DNA of 64,000 bases from Sphingobacterium populi (GCF_001586775.1 NZ_LQXS01000001.1:62001-126000); one strand, 5' to 3'. Positions 56,901-64,000 are shown, numbered from the stretch's first letter. The notes: generated by a model from the letters alone, not told the origin. Made by a program: numbers and translations.

Positions 56901-58327
56901 GTAAGAAGCAGAAAGCTGTATTGGATAAGATGAAGCCAAAGTTTGTGGATCAAGCGGCAGCAAAAGGACATAATCCCAAAACGCTCGAAAAAATCTGGAC
57001 CGATTGGGAAGCCTTTGCTAGTTATGCATTCAACAAATCGCACTCCACCTGTTATGCTTGGATCGCATACCAAACCGCTTATTTGAAAGCGCACTATCCG
57101 GCCGAATACATGGCTGCAGTACTTTCCAATAATATGAACGATATCAAGCAGGTCACATTTTTTATGGAAGAATGTCGACGTATGGGCTTAGTGGTACTAG
57201 GGCCAGATGTCAATGAATCGCATTATAAATTTACAGTAAACGACGAAGGTGCGATCCGTTTTGGAATGGGAGCCGTGAAAGGTGTAGGAGCCGGTGCCGT
57301 CGATACCATTGTACAAAATCGTGACAAAGGCTTGTACAAATCCATATTTGATATGGCCAAGCGTATTGATTTGCGCGCCGCAAATAAGAAAGCCTTTGAA
57401 AGCCTCACGTACGCCGGAGGCTTTGATAGCTTTACCGATACACATCGCGCACAGTACTTTAACAAAGATGGCGATCAGACTACTGGTTTGGAGAAGGCGA
57501 TTCGATTCGGACAGCGTTTCAAAGAAAATGAAAGTTCTGCACAAGCCAGCTTGTTTGGCGGCGGTGGCGCTGCGGAGCTACCGGAGCCCGTGTTGACACC
57601 CTGTGCACCTTGGGGCTTGGTAGAAAAACTGAAATACGAAAAAGATGTAATCGGTATTTATCTTACCAATCACCCGCTAGATAGTTATAAGTTTGAAATG
57701 AATCACTTTTGTGCGAATAAGGTGTCTGATCTTCAGCTTATCAATCAAGCAAAAGCATCGGAAGTAGATGAAGAAATAACCCAGCAATTTGCTAAAATAA
57801 AGAACCGGGAAATAGTAATTGGAGGTATCGTAGCGGCAGCGTCGCACCGGGTATCACAGAAGAATGGGAAACCTTTCGGCTCTTTTGTAATCGAAGACTA
57901 TTCGGATTCTTTTGAGATTATGGCCTTTGGTGAAGACTATGTCAAGTTTAAAGGTTATTTGCAAGAAGGCTATTTCATTCAGGTACGTGGTATTGTACAA
58001 GAGCGCTTCAAGCAGGTCGGTAACTGGGGCTTTGAACTACGAAGCATTCAATTACTTTCGGACTTGCGCGATAAGATGGCTAAATCATTCACCATACAAG
58101 TGCCTTTACAATCATTGAACGACGAATTTGTACAGCATTTAGAAGATTTGATTGATCTTACCGTAGTTGAAGACCAGCAAGCAAACTGTCAGCTCAAATT
58201 CAAAATCCTAGATATGCAGGATGAGTTAGCGGTTGAAATGCCTGCAAAAAAGATCAAGATTAACCTTACCAACGAGTTTTTAGAACGTCTCGAAGAACTC
58301 GAATATGTCAAATATAAATTGAACTGA
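53903..58327 (+). CDS. dnaE: DNA polymerase III alpha subunit with N-terminal proofreading exonuclease
   Basis: 1474 residues, about 300 longer than E. coli DnaE because an epsilon-like DEDDh exonuclease is fused at the N-terminus. Its motifs are complete: D6 and E8 (FDTETTGL), D105 (NVGFD), H170 and D175 (HNATAD). The polymerase then follows: PHP domain from about 257 (HLHNHSQFS, H260 and H262), the catalytic palm with PDIDIDFDD at 685-693, the beta-clamp and OB regions at the C-terminus. So proofreading and synthesis are joined in one chain, and PHP remains as a possible extra nuclease. It acts in the replisome. The gene is intact despite its length. Confidence 0.96.
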   Translation: MYIIFDTETTGLPKRWDAPITDTDNWPRCIQIAWQLHDEMGNLIEHQDFLIRPDGFNIPYDAEKIHGISTELAAEEGISILDALHKFNEALGKAKFVVGQNVGFDINIMGCEFYRFGIDSAMATMPLLDTCTEVTANLLKIPGGRGGRFKLPNLTELHQYLFGVPFAEAHNATADVEATTRCFFELVRQEVFTAEDLQTDTGYFVDFKTHNPQTIPTVGLQHVNLKAASQALRAEQSDDASRVVVDKSLLADLEHAPFAHLHNHSQFSVLQSTISVDGLVDAAIKQGHQAVALTDHGNMMGAFKFVSKIFDHNKSVEGKRKEAEESGEHYDGQTIKPIVGCEFYVCEDRTDKTRKDNGYQVVFLAKNKQGYHNLAKMSSVAYTEGFYYVPRIDKTTVEKYKEHLIVLSGNLYGEIPSKVLNIGESQAEEALLWWKEQFGADLYLEIMRHGQEDESRVNETLIQFSEKHDVKLIATNNTYYVSKADAHAHDILLCVKDGEKLSTPKGRGRGYRFGFPNQEYYFKSDAEMKKAFADLPQAILNIQEVIDKVEAYSLHRDVLLPKFIIPEQFQSEEDLVDGGKRGENAFLRHLTYVGAEKRYPELTPEIRERLDFELATIENTGYPGYFLIVQDFIAEARKMGVSVGPGRGSAAGSAVAYCLGITNIDPIAYDLLFERFLNPDRVSMPDIDIDFDDEGRSRVMQYVIDKYGASQVAQIITYGTMAAKSSIKDTARVLDLPLSDANEIAKLIPNLKLSKIFQLEEKALKDALRGDELEAVKRLKDIADGAGLEAETIKQARVLEGSMRNTGIHACGVIITPDDITNFVPVSVAKDSDLYVTQFDNSVVESAGLLKMDFLGLKTLTLIKDTVVNVRLRHHVELDPDLFPIDDRLTYELFQRGETVGVFQYESPGMQKYMKELKPTVFADLIAMNALYRPGPMEYIPSFVKRKHGIEPITYDLDACEEYLQETYGITVYQEQVMLLSQKLAGFSKGDADVLRKAMGKKQKAVLDKMKPKFVDQAAAKGHNPKTLEKIWTDWEAFASYAFNKSHSTCYAWIAYQTAYLKAHYPAEYMAAVLSNNMNDIKQVTFFMEECRRMGLVVLGPDVNESHYKFTVNDEGAIRFGMGAVKGVGAGAVDTIVQNRDKGLYKSIFDMAKRIDLRAANKKAFESLTYAGGFDSFTDTHRAQYFNKDGDQTTGLEKAIRFGQRFKENESSAQASLFGGGGAAELPEPVLTPCAPWGLVEKLKYEKDVIGIYLTNHPLDSYKFEMNHFCANKVSDLQLINQAKASEVDEEITQQFAKIKNREIVIGGIVAAASHRVSQKNGKPFGSFVIEDYSDSFEIMAFGEDYVKFKGYLQEGYFIQVRGIVQERFKQVGNWGFELRSIQLLSDLRDKMAKSFTIQVPLQSLNDEFVQHLEDLIDLTVVEDQQANCQLKFKILDMQDELAVEMPAKKIKINLTNEFLERLEELEYVKYKLN

Positions 58328-58385
58328 TCCTAAGTAAGAAGTTATTAATTACATTTTTTGGACACGGCACTAACAAATGAATAGC

Positions 58386-58393
58386 TATATTTG
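58386..58393 (+). promoter_or_regulatory. -7 promoter element of trxA
   Basis: TATATTTG, 31 bases ahead of the ATG at 58425; a TTTTTTGG stretch lies about 25 bases before it, slightly beyond the usual spacing. Confidence 0.45.
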
Positions 58394-58424
58394 TTATCAG
58401 AGATAAATTAATAGGAATAATATT

Positions 58425-58742
58425 ATGGCATTAGAAATTACAGATAGCAACTTCGACGAAGTGGTTTTGAAATCAGATAAACCAGTTTTAATAGATTTCT
58501 GGGCAGAATGGTGTGGCCCTTGCCGCATGGTTGGTCCCGTTGTAGACGAGATCGCGAAAGATTATGATGGCAGAGCTGTTATTGGTAAAGTTAACGTAGA
58601 TAACAATCCAGATATCTCCGTTCGTTACGGTATTCGCAACATCCCTGCTTTGTTATTTTTCAAGAATGGAGAAATCGTCGACAAACAAGTAGGTGCAGTA
58701 CCTAAATCGGTATTAACTGAAAAATTAGATAAGCAATTGTAA
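58425..58742 (+). CDS. trxA: Thioredoxin
   Basis: 105 residues, standard thioredoxin. Active site WCGPC with C30 and C33, cis-proline in RNIPALLFF, no signal peptide, so cytoplasmic disulfide reductant. Preceded by a TATATTTG -7 box and followed by a strong intrinsic terminator, so a single-gene transcript. Confidence 0.97.
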   Translation: MALEITDSNFDEVVLKSDKPVLIDFWAEWCGPCRMVGPVVDEIAKDYDGRAVIGKVNVDNNPDISVRYGIRNIPALLFFKNGEIVDKQVGAVPKSVLTEKLDKQL

Positions 58743-58785
58743 GCTTCAAAAGAGATTTTCCTTCGCAGATCTTAATCTGCATCTA

Positions 58786-58820
58786 TAAAAGGCGAAGCCA
58801 ATCGGGCTTCGCCTTTTATA
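58786..58820 (+). terminator. Intrinsic terminator of trxA
   Basis: Perfect 15-base arms 58786-58800 and 58806-58820 (ATAAAAGGCGAAGCC and complement) with a 5-base loop and a following ATTTTAT. Begins 44 bases after the stop. Confidence 0.88.
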
Positions 58821-58854
58821 TTTTATCTACTTCAAAGATGAAAGTACCGACCGT

Positions 58855-58951
58855 AATAAACAAAAATGCCGTAGCTTGGGAGACTACGACATTTATTGAG
58901 AAGAGATAATGTACTTGTAGGATTTATATTTATTTAGATTAAATATAAATA
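58855..58951 (-). ncRNA. Candidate small RNA between trxA and tRNA-Ala
   Basis: On the minus strand a TTG-N20-TATATTTG promoter (58988-58958) is followed, 7-8 bases later, by a perfect 11-base AT-rich hairpin (58950-58940 and 58932-58922, loop 7), then an unpaired stretch, then a second hairpin (58894-58884 and 58874-58864; one G-U pair on this strand) ending in ATTTTTGTTT, a terminator. A transcript of about 95 bases is predicted. It holds no plausible open frame. It lies between the trxA terminator and the tRNA-Ala terminator, so it needs its own promoter, which is present. Family unknown to me. Confidence 0.5.
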
Positions 58952-58957
58952 ATAAGA

Positions 58958-58988
58958 CAAATATACATTACGCGGTGCAAATCAGCAA
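58958..58988 (-). promoter_or_regulatory. Promoter of the candidate small RNA
   Basis: Minus-strand TTG (58988-58986), exactly 20 bases, then TATATTTG (58965-58958), a full match to the Bacteroidota promoter. Confidence 0.55.
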
Positions 58989-58995
58989 CTATGTA

Positions 58996-59240
58996 ATCGG
59001 AAATAACATTATAGATTCCGCAATTTTTTGATTCCCACTTGAGCCGCTGTGAATTCTGTTGAGCATTCGGCACTTTTTAACGTCCAATCGAGCTAAGGAG
59101 ATATTTTATCCTATTAATTATGTAAACGGGCAACAGCGCGTGTGAGGTATTAAGCGAAAAGAATGGGCAAACAGCTTTATCACGTAGCACTCCTTAGGTT
59201 CTTAGGATGAGTGAGAGATAGTTCGCGGCAATGTAAGCAA
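58996..59240. other. Gene-free spacer between the small-RNA promoter and the tRNA-Ala terminator
   Basis: About 245 bases in which I see no gene, repeat or promoter that I can support. Together with the trxA terminator and the candidate small RNA it makes up the 545-bp protein-free interval. Confidence 0.5.
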
Positions 59241-59243
59241 GCT

Positions 59244-59285
59244 ACTTAAAAACAGAAAAGCGACGAAAATTCGTCGCTTTTCTGT
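59244..59285 (-). terminator. Intrinsic terminator of tRNA-Ala
   Basis: Perfect 15-base arms 59252-59266 and 59271-59285 (ACAGAAAAGCGACGA and complement), 4-base loop, followed on the minus strand by TTTTTAAG. Starts two bases after the tRNA 3' end. Confidence 0.9.
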
Positions 59286-59287
59286 AG

Positions 59288-59361
59288 TGGAGATTATCGG
59301 AGTCGAACCGATGACCTTTTGGCTGCCAGCCAAACGCTCTAGCCAGCTGAGCTAAACCCCC
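59288..59361 (-). tRNA. tRNA-Ala (anticodon GGC)
   Basis: 74 bases without CCA. Acceptor GGGGGTT/AATCTCC with the G3-U70 pair that specifies alanine, D arm GCTCAGCTGGCTAGAGC, anticodon loop CTGGCAG in stem TTTGG/CCAAA, T loop TTCGACT, discriminator A. A TTTG-N18-TATATTTG promoter lies 18 bases upstream. Confidence 0.94.
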
Positions 59362-59379
59362 ATAGGTTTTATTTGCATG

Positions 59380-59409
59380 CAAATATACTATTAAAGGTAT
59401 AATAACAAA
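59380..59409 (-). promoter_or_regulatory. Promoter of tRNA-Ala
   Basis: Minus-strand TTTG (59409-59406), 18 bases, then TATATTTG (59387-59380), 18 bases ahead of the tRNA 5' end. Confidence 0.65.
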
Positions 59410-59434
59410 ACAAATTCGATACAAAAATCAACCG

Positions 59435-61213
59435 TTATTCAGCACTTTCCAACAACTGCATTTCATACAAGTTGGCATACTCGCCTTGCTGTTGAAGTAG
59501 CGATTCGTGCGTACCACGTTCTACAATTTCACCCTTGTCCATTACCACAATTAGATCGGCATTTTTGATCGTCGAGATACGATGCGCGATAAAAATGCTC
59601 GTTTTACCTTTCATGATACGTGATAAGTTGTGCAAGATCTCTTCTTCCGTCTTCGTATCCACAGCAGATAGGCAATCATCAAAGATGAGAATTTGCGGAT
59701 CTTTTACCAACGCGCGAGCGATAGATAATCGTTGCTTTTGCCCGCCAGATAATGTCACTCCACGCTCGCCTATATAAGTTTCAAAGCCTTCTTCGAATCG
59801 TATGATATTATCATAAACGGCAGCGTCTTTAGCGGCTTGTTGTATCTTCTCGTCGTCCTGCACATCAAGGCCAAAAGCAATGTTTCGAGCTATCGTATCC
59901 GAAAAAAGAAATACCTGCTGCGGTACGAAACCGATTTGGCTTCGCAAATTGGCGGTTTGCAGATCTCTTATATCGTGCTCGTCATACAGAATGCGTCCTT
60001 GATCCGTGTCGTACATCCTTAATAGCATATTGGCTAGTGTCGTTTTACCAGATCCTGTACGACCGATCAATGCAACGGTCGTTCCCGGTGCAATATCTAA
60101 ATCAATATTTTTTAATGCCTGAATACCTGTACTTTCATATGTATACGATACATTTTCTATACGTATCCTTCCTTTCAATTCTTCGCTTGCACTTCCATTT
60201 GGAATGTCAGACGGCGTTTGTAGAAATTCATTTATTCGCTTTTGCGAAGCCGCAGCTCGCTGGATCAGTGAGGTTACCCAAGCCAAGGACATTGCAGGGA
60301 ATGTAAGCTGATTGACATAAATGATGAATTCTGCGATATTACCGGCGGTGATTGTACCTTTGCTCAACTCCAAGCCACCCACATATACGGTAATGATGGT
60401 GCTCATTCCGATCAAAAGAATTATTAAAGGAAAAAAATAAGCCTGTACACGAACCAGGTCGAGCATGCGATCCTTATATTCATTGCTTTCAATGACGAAC
60501 ATTCCCAACTTTTGTTGTTCTTTCGTATATGTTTTGACTACTCGAATACCTGAGAAAGTTTCCTGCACAAATGAAGATAGCTTAGATAGCTTCGATTGGA
60601 TTAGCGTACTGCGCTGATTAATCATTTTGTTGACAACCAAAATAACAGCAGCTAAAATTGGAATGGGTAATAAAGAATAGGTAGCCAGCGTAGCATTTAC
60701 ACTATACATCGCGTAGATAATCATGATTGACAAGACCACTGTATTAATCGCATACATTACCGCAGGGCCAAGATAATTACGAACCTGATTAACGTCTTCC
60801 GTGACGCGGCTCATCAAATCTCCAGTTTTATTGCGCCGATAAAAACTGAAATCCAATGCCTGATAATGTTCGTAGATTTCATTTTTGATGTCGTACTCGA
60901 TCCTTCTAGATGTCAAAATCAAGGTTTGGCGCATTAAAAATAAAAATATTCCCCTAATCAAAGATAAGATCAGAACCACCGCACCGAAGAATAATAAACT
61001 GGTGCCAAATACGGTATAAATTATGTTCTGACGTTCAAAGCCATCGTACAATCGATACATATCGATGTTTTCTTGCACCAAATCAAATGCTTCGCGGATC
61101 ACTTGCGCAGGTAAAATACCGAAATAGTTAGATATGATGACAAAGAGTATACCTGGGATGACATGCCAGCGGTATTTGTAGAAATATTTATTGAGGTAGG
61201 AAAGCTCTTTCAT
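59435..61213 (-). CDS. ABC exporter (fused permease and ATPase, MsbA/MdlA-like)
   Basis: 592 residues. Six membrane helices (about 15-310), intracellular loops with DLMSRVTEDVNQVRNYLGP, then an ATPase domain: Walker A GRTGSGKTTL, LSGGQKQRLSIARAL signature, Walker B region ILIFDDCLSAVD and switch His in IAHR. The residue after the Walker B Asp is Asp rather than the usual catalytic Glu, a feature of the non-canonical half in heterodimeric exporters (YheI/BmrC type). No partner half is adjacent. Substrate (lipid, drug or peptide) is not evident. A minus-strand TACTTTTG lies 6 bases before the ATG. Confidence 0.9.
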   Translation of the reverse strand: MKELSYLNKYFYKYRWHVIPGILFVIISNYFGILPAQVIREAFDLVQENIDMYRLYDGFERQNIIYTVFGTSLLFFGAVVLILSLIRGIFLFLMRQTLILTSRRIEYDIKNEIYEHYQALDFSFYRRNKTGDLMSRVTEDVNQVRNYLGPAVMYAINTVVLSIMIIYAMYSVNATLATYSLLPIPILAAVILVVNKMINQRSTLIQSKLSKLSSFVQETFSGIRVVKTYTKEQQKLGMFVIESNEYKDRMLDLVRVQAYFFPLIILLIGMSTIITVYVGGLELSKGTITAGNIAEFIIYVNQLTFPAMSLAWVTSLIQRAAASQKRINEFLQTPSDIPNGSASEELKGRIRIENVSYTYESTGIQALKNIDLDIAPGTTVALIGRTGSGKTTLANMLLRMYDTDQGRILYDEHDIRDLQTANLRSQIGFVPQQVFLFSDTIARNIAFGLDVQDDEKIQQAAKDAAVYDNIIRFEEGFETYIGERGVTLSGGQKQRLSIARALVKDPQILIFDDCLSAVDTKTEEEILHNLSRIMKGKTSIFIAHRISTIKNADLIVVMDKGEIVERGTHESLLQQQGEYANLYEMQLLESAE

Positions 61214-61330
61214 GTGCTACAAAAGTACGCAAATATCTCCGATCTGATTTCTAATTTTTCTGAGCATATAATGAGTTTACGACAGTTTTGCATTTGATAT
61301 AATTAAATTCTACACATGAAATATTATTTC

Positions 61331-61338
61331 TAATTTTG
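61331..61338 (+). promoter_or_regulatory. -7 promoter element of the dehydrogenase gene
   Basis: TAATTTTG, 27 bases before the ATG at 61366. No -33 TTG at standard spacing. Confidence 0.4.
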
Positions 61339-61365
61339 CGGAGCACAATTCAATAGATAAATACC

Positions 61366-62439
61366 ATGAGTCAGCAACAAGGCCAATCTTTGTTTGATTT
61401 GATGAAAGCATCAGATCACCAAAATTTATTTTTCTGTCAAGATCCTGATGTAGGATTGCAGGCTATCGTAGCGATTCACGATACCACTTTGGGGCCAGCG
61501 ATTGGCGGCGTGCGGATGTTGCCTTACGAGTCTTTTGATGATGCTATCGAAGATGCATTGCGTTTATCAAAAGCAATTACCTACAAAGCTTCACTGGCTG
61601 GACTAAACCTGGGAGGCGGTAGTGCTATTATTCTTGGAAATCACCGCACCGAGAAAACAGAACTATTGATGCGCCGTTTTGGACGTTTTGTAGAAGGATT
61701 AAATGGTAATTTTATCGCCAGTACAGATGTGGGCACTTCGCAAATCGACTTAGAACATATTCATGCCGAGACAGATTATGTGGCTGGTTTGCCGGCTTCA
61801 TTAAATGGTGCTGGCGATACAACCGTATTTGCTGCCAAAGGTGTTTTTTATGGAATCAAAGCGGCCATTAAAGAATTGTATGGAGATGATAACCTAGCCG
61901 GACGTAAGATTGCGGTAGAAGGCGTTGGAAGCGTTGGCGAGCATTTGGTAGCGCTCCTGCGTGGAGAAAATGCACGCGTGTATGTGACTGATATGACCGA
62001 AGAACGCAAGATGAAGATCGCCGCCAAATATAAAGCCGAACCATTGACATATGCGACTAGCTTTGAGCATGATATCGACGTTTATGCACCTTGTGCATTA
62101 GGCGGAACGGTAAATCCTGAATCGGTACCGCGTATGCGTTGCAAAGTAATTGCTGGCTCTGCCAACAATCAGCTGAAAGAAGAGGAGCGAACTATTCAAT
62201 TATTGAAAGATCACAATATACTGTACGCACCAGACTTTTTGATCAATTCAGGAGCATTGATTAGTTGCTATTCTGAACTGGAAGGATACGGTGCTGAGCG
62301 CACTGAATATCTTATCCGTCATATCTATACTGCCACACGTCATGTTATCCAAAAGGCCAATGAGGATCATGTGTCTACTTACGAAGCTGCCAAACAATTG
62401 GCAGAAAAACGTATCTTTGACCTTCGAAAATTGAAATAA
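61366..62439 (+). CDS. Glu/Leu/Phe/Val dehydrogenase family protein lacking the catalytic lysine
   Basis: 357 residues, close in length and sequence to leucine dehydrogenases, which oxidatively deaminate branched-chain amino acids. N-terminal substrate domain with GPAIGGVRM, ITYKASLAGLNLGGG and STDVGTS, then an NAD-binding Rossmann domain (VEGVGSVGEHLVALL). Aligning to Geobacillus leucine dehydrogenase (K68, K80, D115), the substrate lysine is K74 and the Asp is D121, but the catalytic K80 position is S86 (GGGSAII instead of GGGKxVI). The codon is AGT, so it is not a frame artefact. Either chemistry differs or the protein is not a dehydrogenase; this is inference from sequence. It is 72 bp upstream of nusB. 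Confidence 0.85.
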   Translation: MSQQQGQSLFDLMKASDHQNLFFCQDPDVGLQAIVAIHDTTLGPAIGGVRMLPYESFDDAIEDALRLSKAITYKASLAGLNLGGGSAIILGNHRTEKTELLMRRFGRFVEGLNGNFIASTDVGTSQIDLEHIHAETDYVAGLPASLNGAGDTTVFAAKGVFYGIKAAIKELYGDDNLAGRKIAVEGVGSVGEHLVALLRGENARVYVTDMTEERKMKIAAKYKAEPLTYATSFEHDIDVYAPCALGGTVNPESVPRMRCKVIAGSANNQLKEEERTIQLLKDHNILYAPDFLINSGALISCYSELEGYGAERTEYLIRHIYTATRHVIQKANEDHVSTYEAAKQLAEKRIFDLRKLK

Positions 62440-62511
62440 GCGTACTGAAGGCTTATTTCTTATTTAAATATCATAATTGTTCGTTCTTATATACACACTC
62501 GTTCTTTAAAA

Positions 62512-63462
62512 ATGTTAAACAGAAGACATCTCCGCGTAAAAGTTATGCAGGCGCTTTATGCGTATTCCCTTACTGAGGATAAAAGTATCAAAGATTTTGA
62601 AAAAGCTTTATTCAGAAGCATAGAAGAGGTAGATCATATGTACATATGGACCTTAAATCTGTTGGATGAAGTGGCTGAATACGTGGTAATTGACTCGGAA
62701 GGGCGTGGAAAAAAATGGTTGCCATCTGATCAAGACAAGTTTTTGTCTTCGACGAAGTTGAATAATAATGCTTTTATCGACAGCTTACGTCAAAACAGAG
62801 AGTACGTCGAGAAGGTGAAAAAATACAAAGTTGACTGGAGCTTCGATCCAGAGATCGTACGTTCTGTATATGCACAGCTCACCGCCTCTGATACGTATAC
62901 CGCTTACTTGCAAGAAGAAGATCGTTCTATTGCAAAAGAGAAGGATATCATAAAATTTATATTCAAGAAAATCATCCTTAAAACACCTAACATAGAACAA
63001 GCGCTTGAGGCACGTTTTATTGATTGGTCGGTTGATAAGGAAGTATTGCAAGCGATGATAGCTAAAACTTTCAAGAATTTCTCTAATGACGATCCGGCGA
63101 AAAATAAGTTAGCAGATCTCACACCAAATTGGGCTGAAGATCAAGATTACGTACAAGATCTGTTATCAAAATCAATACGCTATCAACAAGAATATGCTGT
63201 ACTAGTGGGCGATAAAACTAAAAACTGGGAATCTGACCGTATCGCATTGATGGATAGCTTGCTAATGCAAATGGCCATTACAGAGTTATTGCATTTTCCG
63301 ACGATCCCGGTGAAGGTTACGATGAACGAATACATCGAGATATCAAAAGATTACAGTACGGCGAAAAGTAGTACCTTTATAAATGGTATCTTAGATAAAA
63401 TTTTGTCGGACTTGAAGCAAAAAGGAAGAATTCGCAAAGAAGGCCGAGGATTACAAGATTAA
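62512..63462 (+). CDS. nusB: Transcription antitermination factor NusB, extended
   Basis: 316 residues, about twice E. coli NusB. The first ~150 residues begin RRHLRVKVMQALYAYS and hold a divergent N-terminal half; the C-terminal half has WESDRIALMDSLLMQMAITELLHFPTIPVKVTMNEYIEISKDYSTAKSSTFINGILDKIL, the canonical NusB core that joins NusE on boxA RNA. The long form is normal for Bacteroidota. Order nusB-DUF1573-yajC is also typical of the phylum. Confidence 0.93.
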   Translation: MLNRRHLRVKVMQALYAYSLTEDKSIKDFEKALFRSIEEVDHMYIWTLNLLDEVAEYVVIDSEGRGKKWLPSDQDKFLSSTKLNNNAFIDSLRQNREYVEKVKKYKVDWSFDPEIVRSVYAQLTASDTYTAYLQEEDRSIAKEKDIIKFIFKKIILKTPNIEQALEARFIDWSVDKEVLQAMIAKTFKNFSNDDPAKNKLADLTPNWAEDQDYVQDLLSKSIRYQQEYAVLVGDKTKNWESDRIALMDSLLMQMAITELLHFPTIPVKVTMNEYIEISKDYSTAKSSTFINGILDKILSDLKQKGRIRKEGRGLQD

Positions 63463-63483
63463 CATATCAGAACAAATAAGGCT

Positions 63484-63927
63484 ATGAAGCATCTAAAAAA
63501 CATAGCTGCAGGTTTAACATTACTGCTGCTATTTGCCTGTAATAATGCAGGTAATACATCCGATGAGCAAAATTCGGATTCAACAGCTGTTGCTGAGGTA
63601 GCTAAGGCTACAACGGGCAATGGCGAGATTTCATTTGTTGATGAAGTGTATGATTTCGGTCAAATCACTGATGGTGAAGTTGTTGAGCATACATTTAAGT
63701 TTACAAATACAGGTACAGAGCCCGTCATTGTATCACGCGTATCTACATCATGTGGTTGTACTACACCAGAATATACCGCTACACCAGTAGCGCCAAACAA
63801 AGATGGTGAAGTAAAAGTGCGTTTTGATAGCCACGGACAATCCGGAAAACAGCAGAAGATCATCACCGTCGTTTCTAATGCTAAAAATAATATTCAAACG
63901 ATTCAACTCAAAGGCGAAGTAAGTTAA
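63484..63927 (+). CDS. DUF1573 lipoprotein
   Basis: 147 residues. Signal peptide with lipobox LLFAC, a Ser/Thr/Asp-rich spacer, then a DUF1573 beta-sandwich (YDFGQITDGEVVEHTFKFTNTGTEPVIVSRVSTSCGCTTP, containing the conserved CGC). Function unknown; it is conserved next to nusB and yajC in this phylum. 21 bp after nusB. Confidence 0.92.
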   Translation: MKHLKNIAAGLTLLLLFACNNAGNTSDEQNSDSTAVAEVAKATTGNGEISFVDEVYDFGQITDGEVVEHTFKFTNTGTEPVIVSRVSTSCGCTTPEYTATPVAPNKDGEVKVRFDSHGQSGKQQKIITVVSNAKNNIQTIQLKGEVS

Positions 63928-63969
63928 GCGACTTCGTTACTATCTAAAATAAATCTAATACTTAATATA

Positions 63970-64000
63970 ATGCTATCAACAATTTTATTACAAGCTCAAG
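63970..64000 (+). CDS. yajC: Probable YajC start (truncated by window edge)
   Basis: Ten codons only: MLSTILLQAQ from an ATG at 63970, 42 bp after the DUF1573 stop. The sequence is too short for a domain, but nusB-DUF1573-yajC is a common Bacteroidota order and YajC proteins there begin with a similar short hydrophobic stretch. Identity is by context. Confidence 0.45.
   Translation, partial: MLSTILLQAQ

Noticed and set aside
59242-59424. 60-codon frame over tRNA-Ala on the minus strand
   Set aside because: It reads through the tRNA and its terminator and encodes no known protein; a by-product of the RNA gene.

Overview
The window looks like chromosomal DNA of a Bacteroidota bacterium, most likely family Sphingobacteriaceae (Sphingobacterium/Pedobacter type). 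The evidence is an ECF sigma/FecR/SusC/SusD locus, the Bacteroidota -7 promoter word TAnnTTTG in front of many genes and tRNAs, DnaE with a fused proofreading exonuclease, an extended NusB followed by DUF1573 and a YajC-like start, a SMUG2-type glycosylase and a lipid 2-hydroxylase. I see no phage, insertion sequence or CRISPR array.

Layout. 1-1.3 kb: aguB and the start of aguA (agmatine to putrescine). 1.5-2.9 kb: a DUF3267 membrane protein and a fatty-acid/ceramide hydroxylase. 3.1-7.6 kb: glyoxylate shunt (aceB-aceA) and a divergent ScfR/RamB-type regulator, separated by a perfect 38-bp palindrome. 7.6-16 kb: a nutrient-uptake locus (sigma, FecR, SusC, SusD, small lipoprotein, exported PPP-type phosphatase). 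16-23 kb: MBL-fold hydrolase, arginine decarboxylase, argS, a Gfo/Idh/MocA oxidoreductase and an HI0933-family flavoprotein. 23-29 kb: cell-shape operon mreB-mreC-mreD-mrdA-rodA. 29-34 kb: M1 peptidase, PolX/PHP protein, type II NADH dehydrogenase. 34-38.4 kb: sufS-sufE, a Dabb protein, murI and a ferredoxin-type reductase. 38.5-44.4 kb: tricorn-like S41 protease, ABC-F protein, methyltransferase. 44.8-48.4 kb: a two-gene glycan unit (GH43 plus a DUF4965/5127/1793 protein). 48.9-53.8 kb: SMUG2, Nudix, DUF1398, tRNA-Leu, tRNA-Gly, a GH144-like protein and an OmpA lipoprotein. 53.9-64 kb: dnaE, trxA, a candidate small RNA, tRNA-Ala, an ABC exporter, a leucine-dehydrogenase-like protein, nusB, DUF1573 and the start of yajC.

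Functional links. Arginine decarboxylase with aguA and aguB makes a complete arginine-to-putrescine route split over two loci; both loci carry the same -7 word, TATCTTTG. The regulator, palindrome and aceBA form a self-contained acetate/fatty-acid switch.

Sequence quality. Five conserved genes (the regulator, argS, ndh, sufE and the DUF4965 gene) are broken by single-base indels, six in total, mostly at short or 7-base homopolymers. Each is restored by one base. Because argS is essential and sufE and ndh are core genes, assembly error is the likeliest cause, and these genes are annotated here as single frameshifted CDSs.

The least ordinary signals are the candidate small RNA at about 58.86-58.95 kb, the palindromic operator, the PolX protein with a degenerate polymerase site but intact PHP domain, the leucine-dehydrogenase-like enzyme lacking its catalytic lysine, and the SusCD locus ending in an exported phosphatase behind a strong hairpin.
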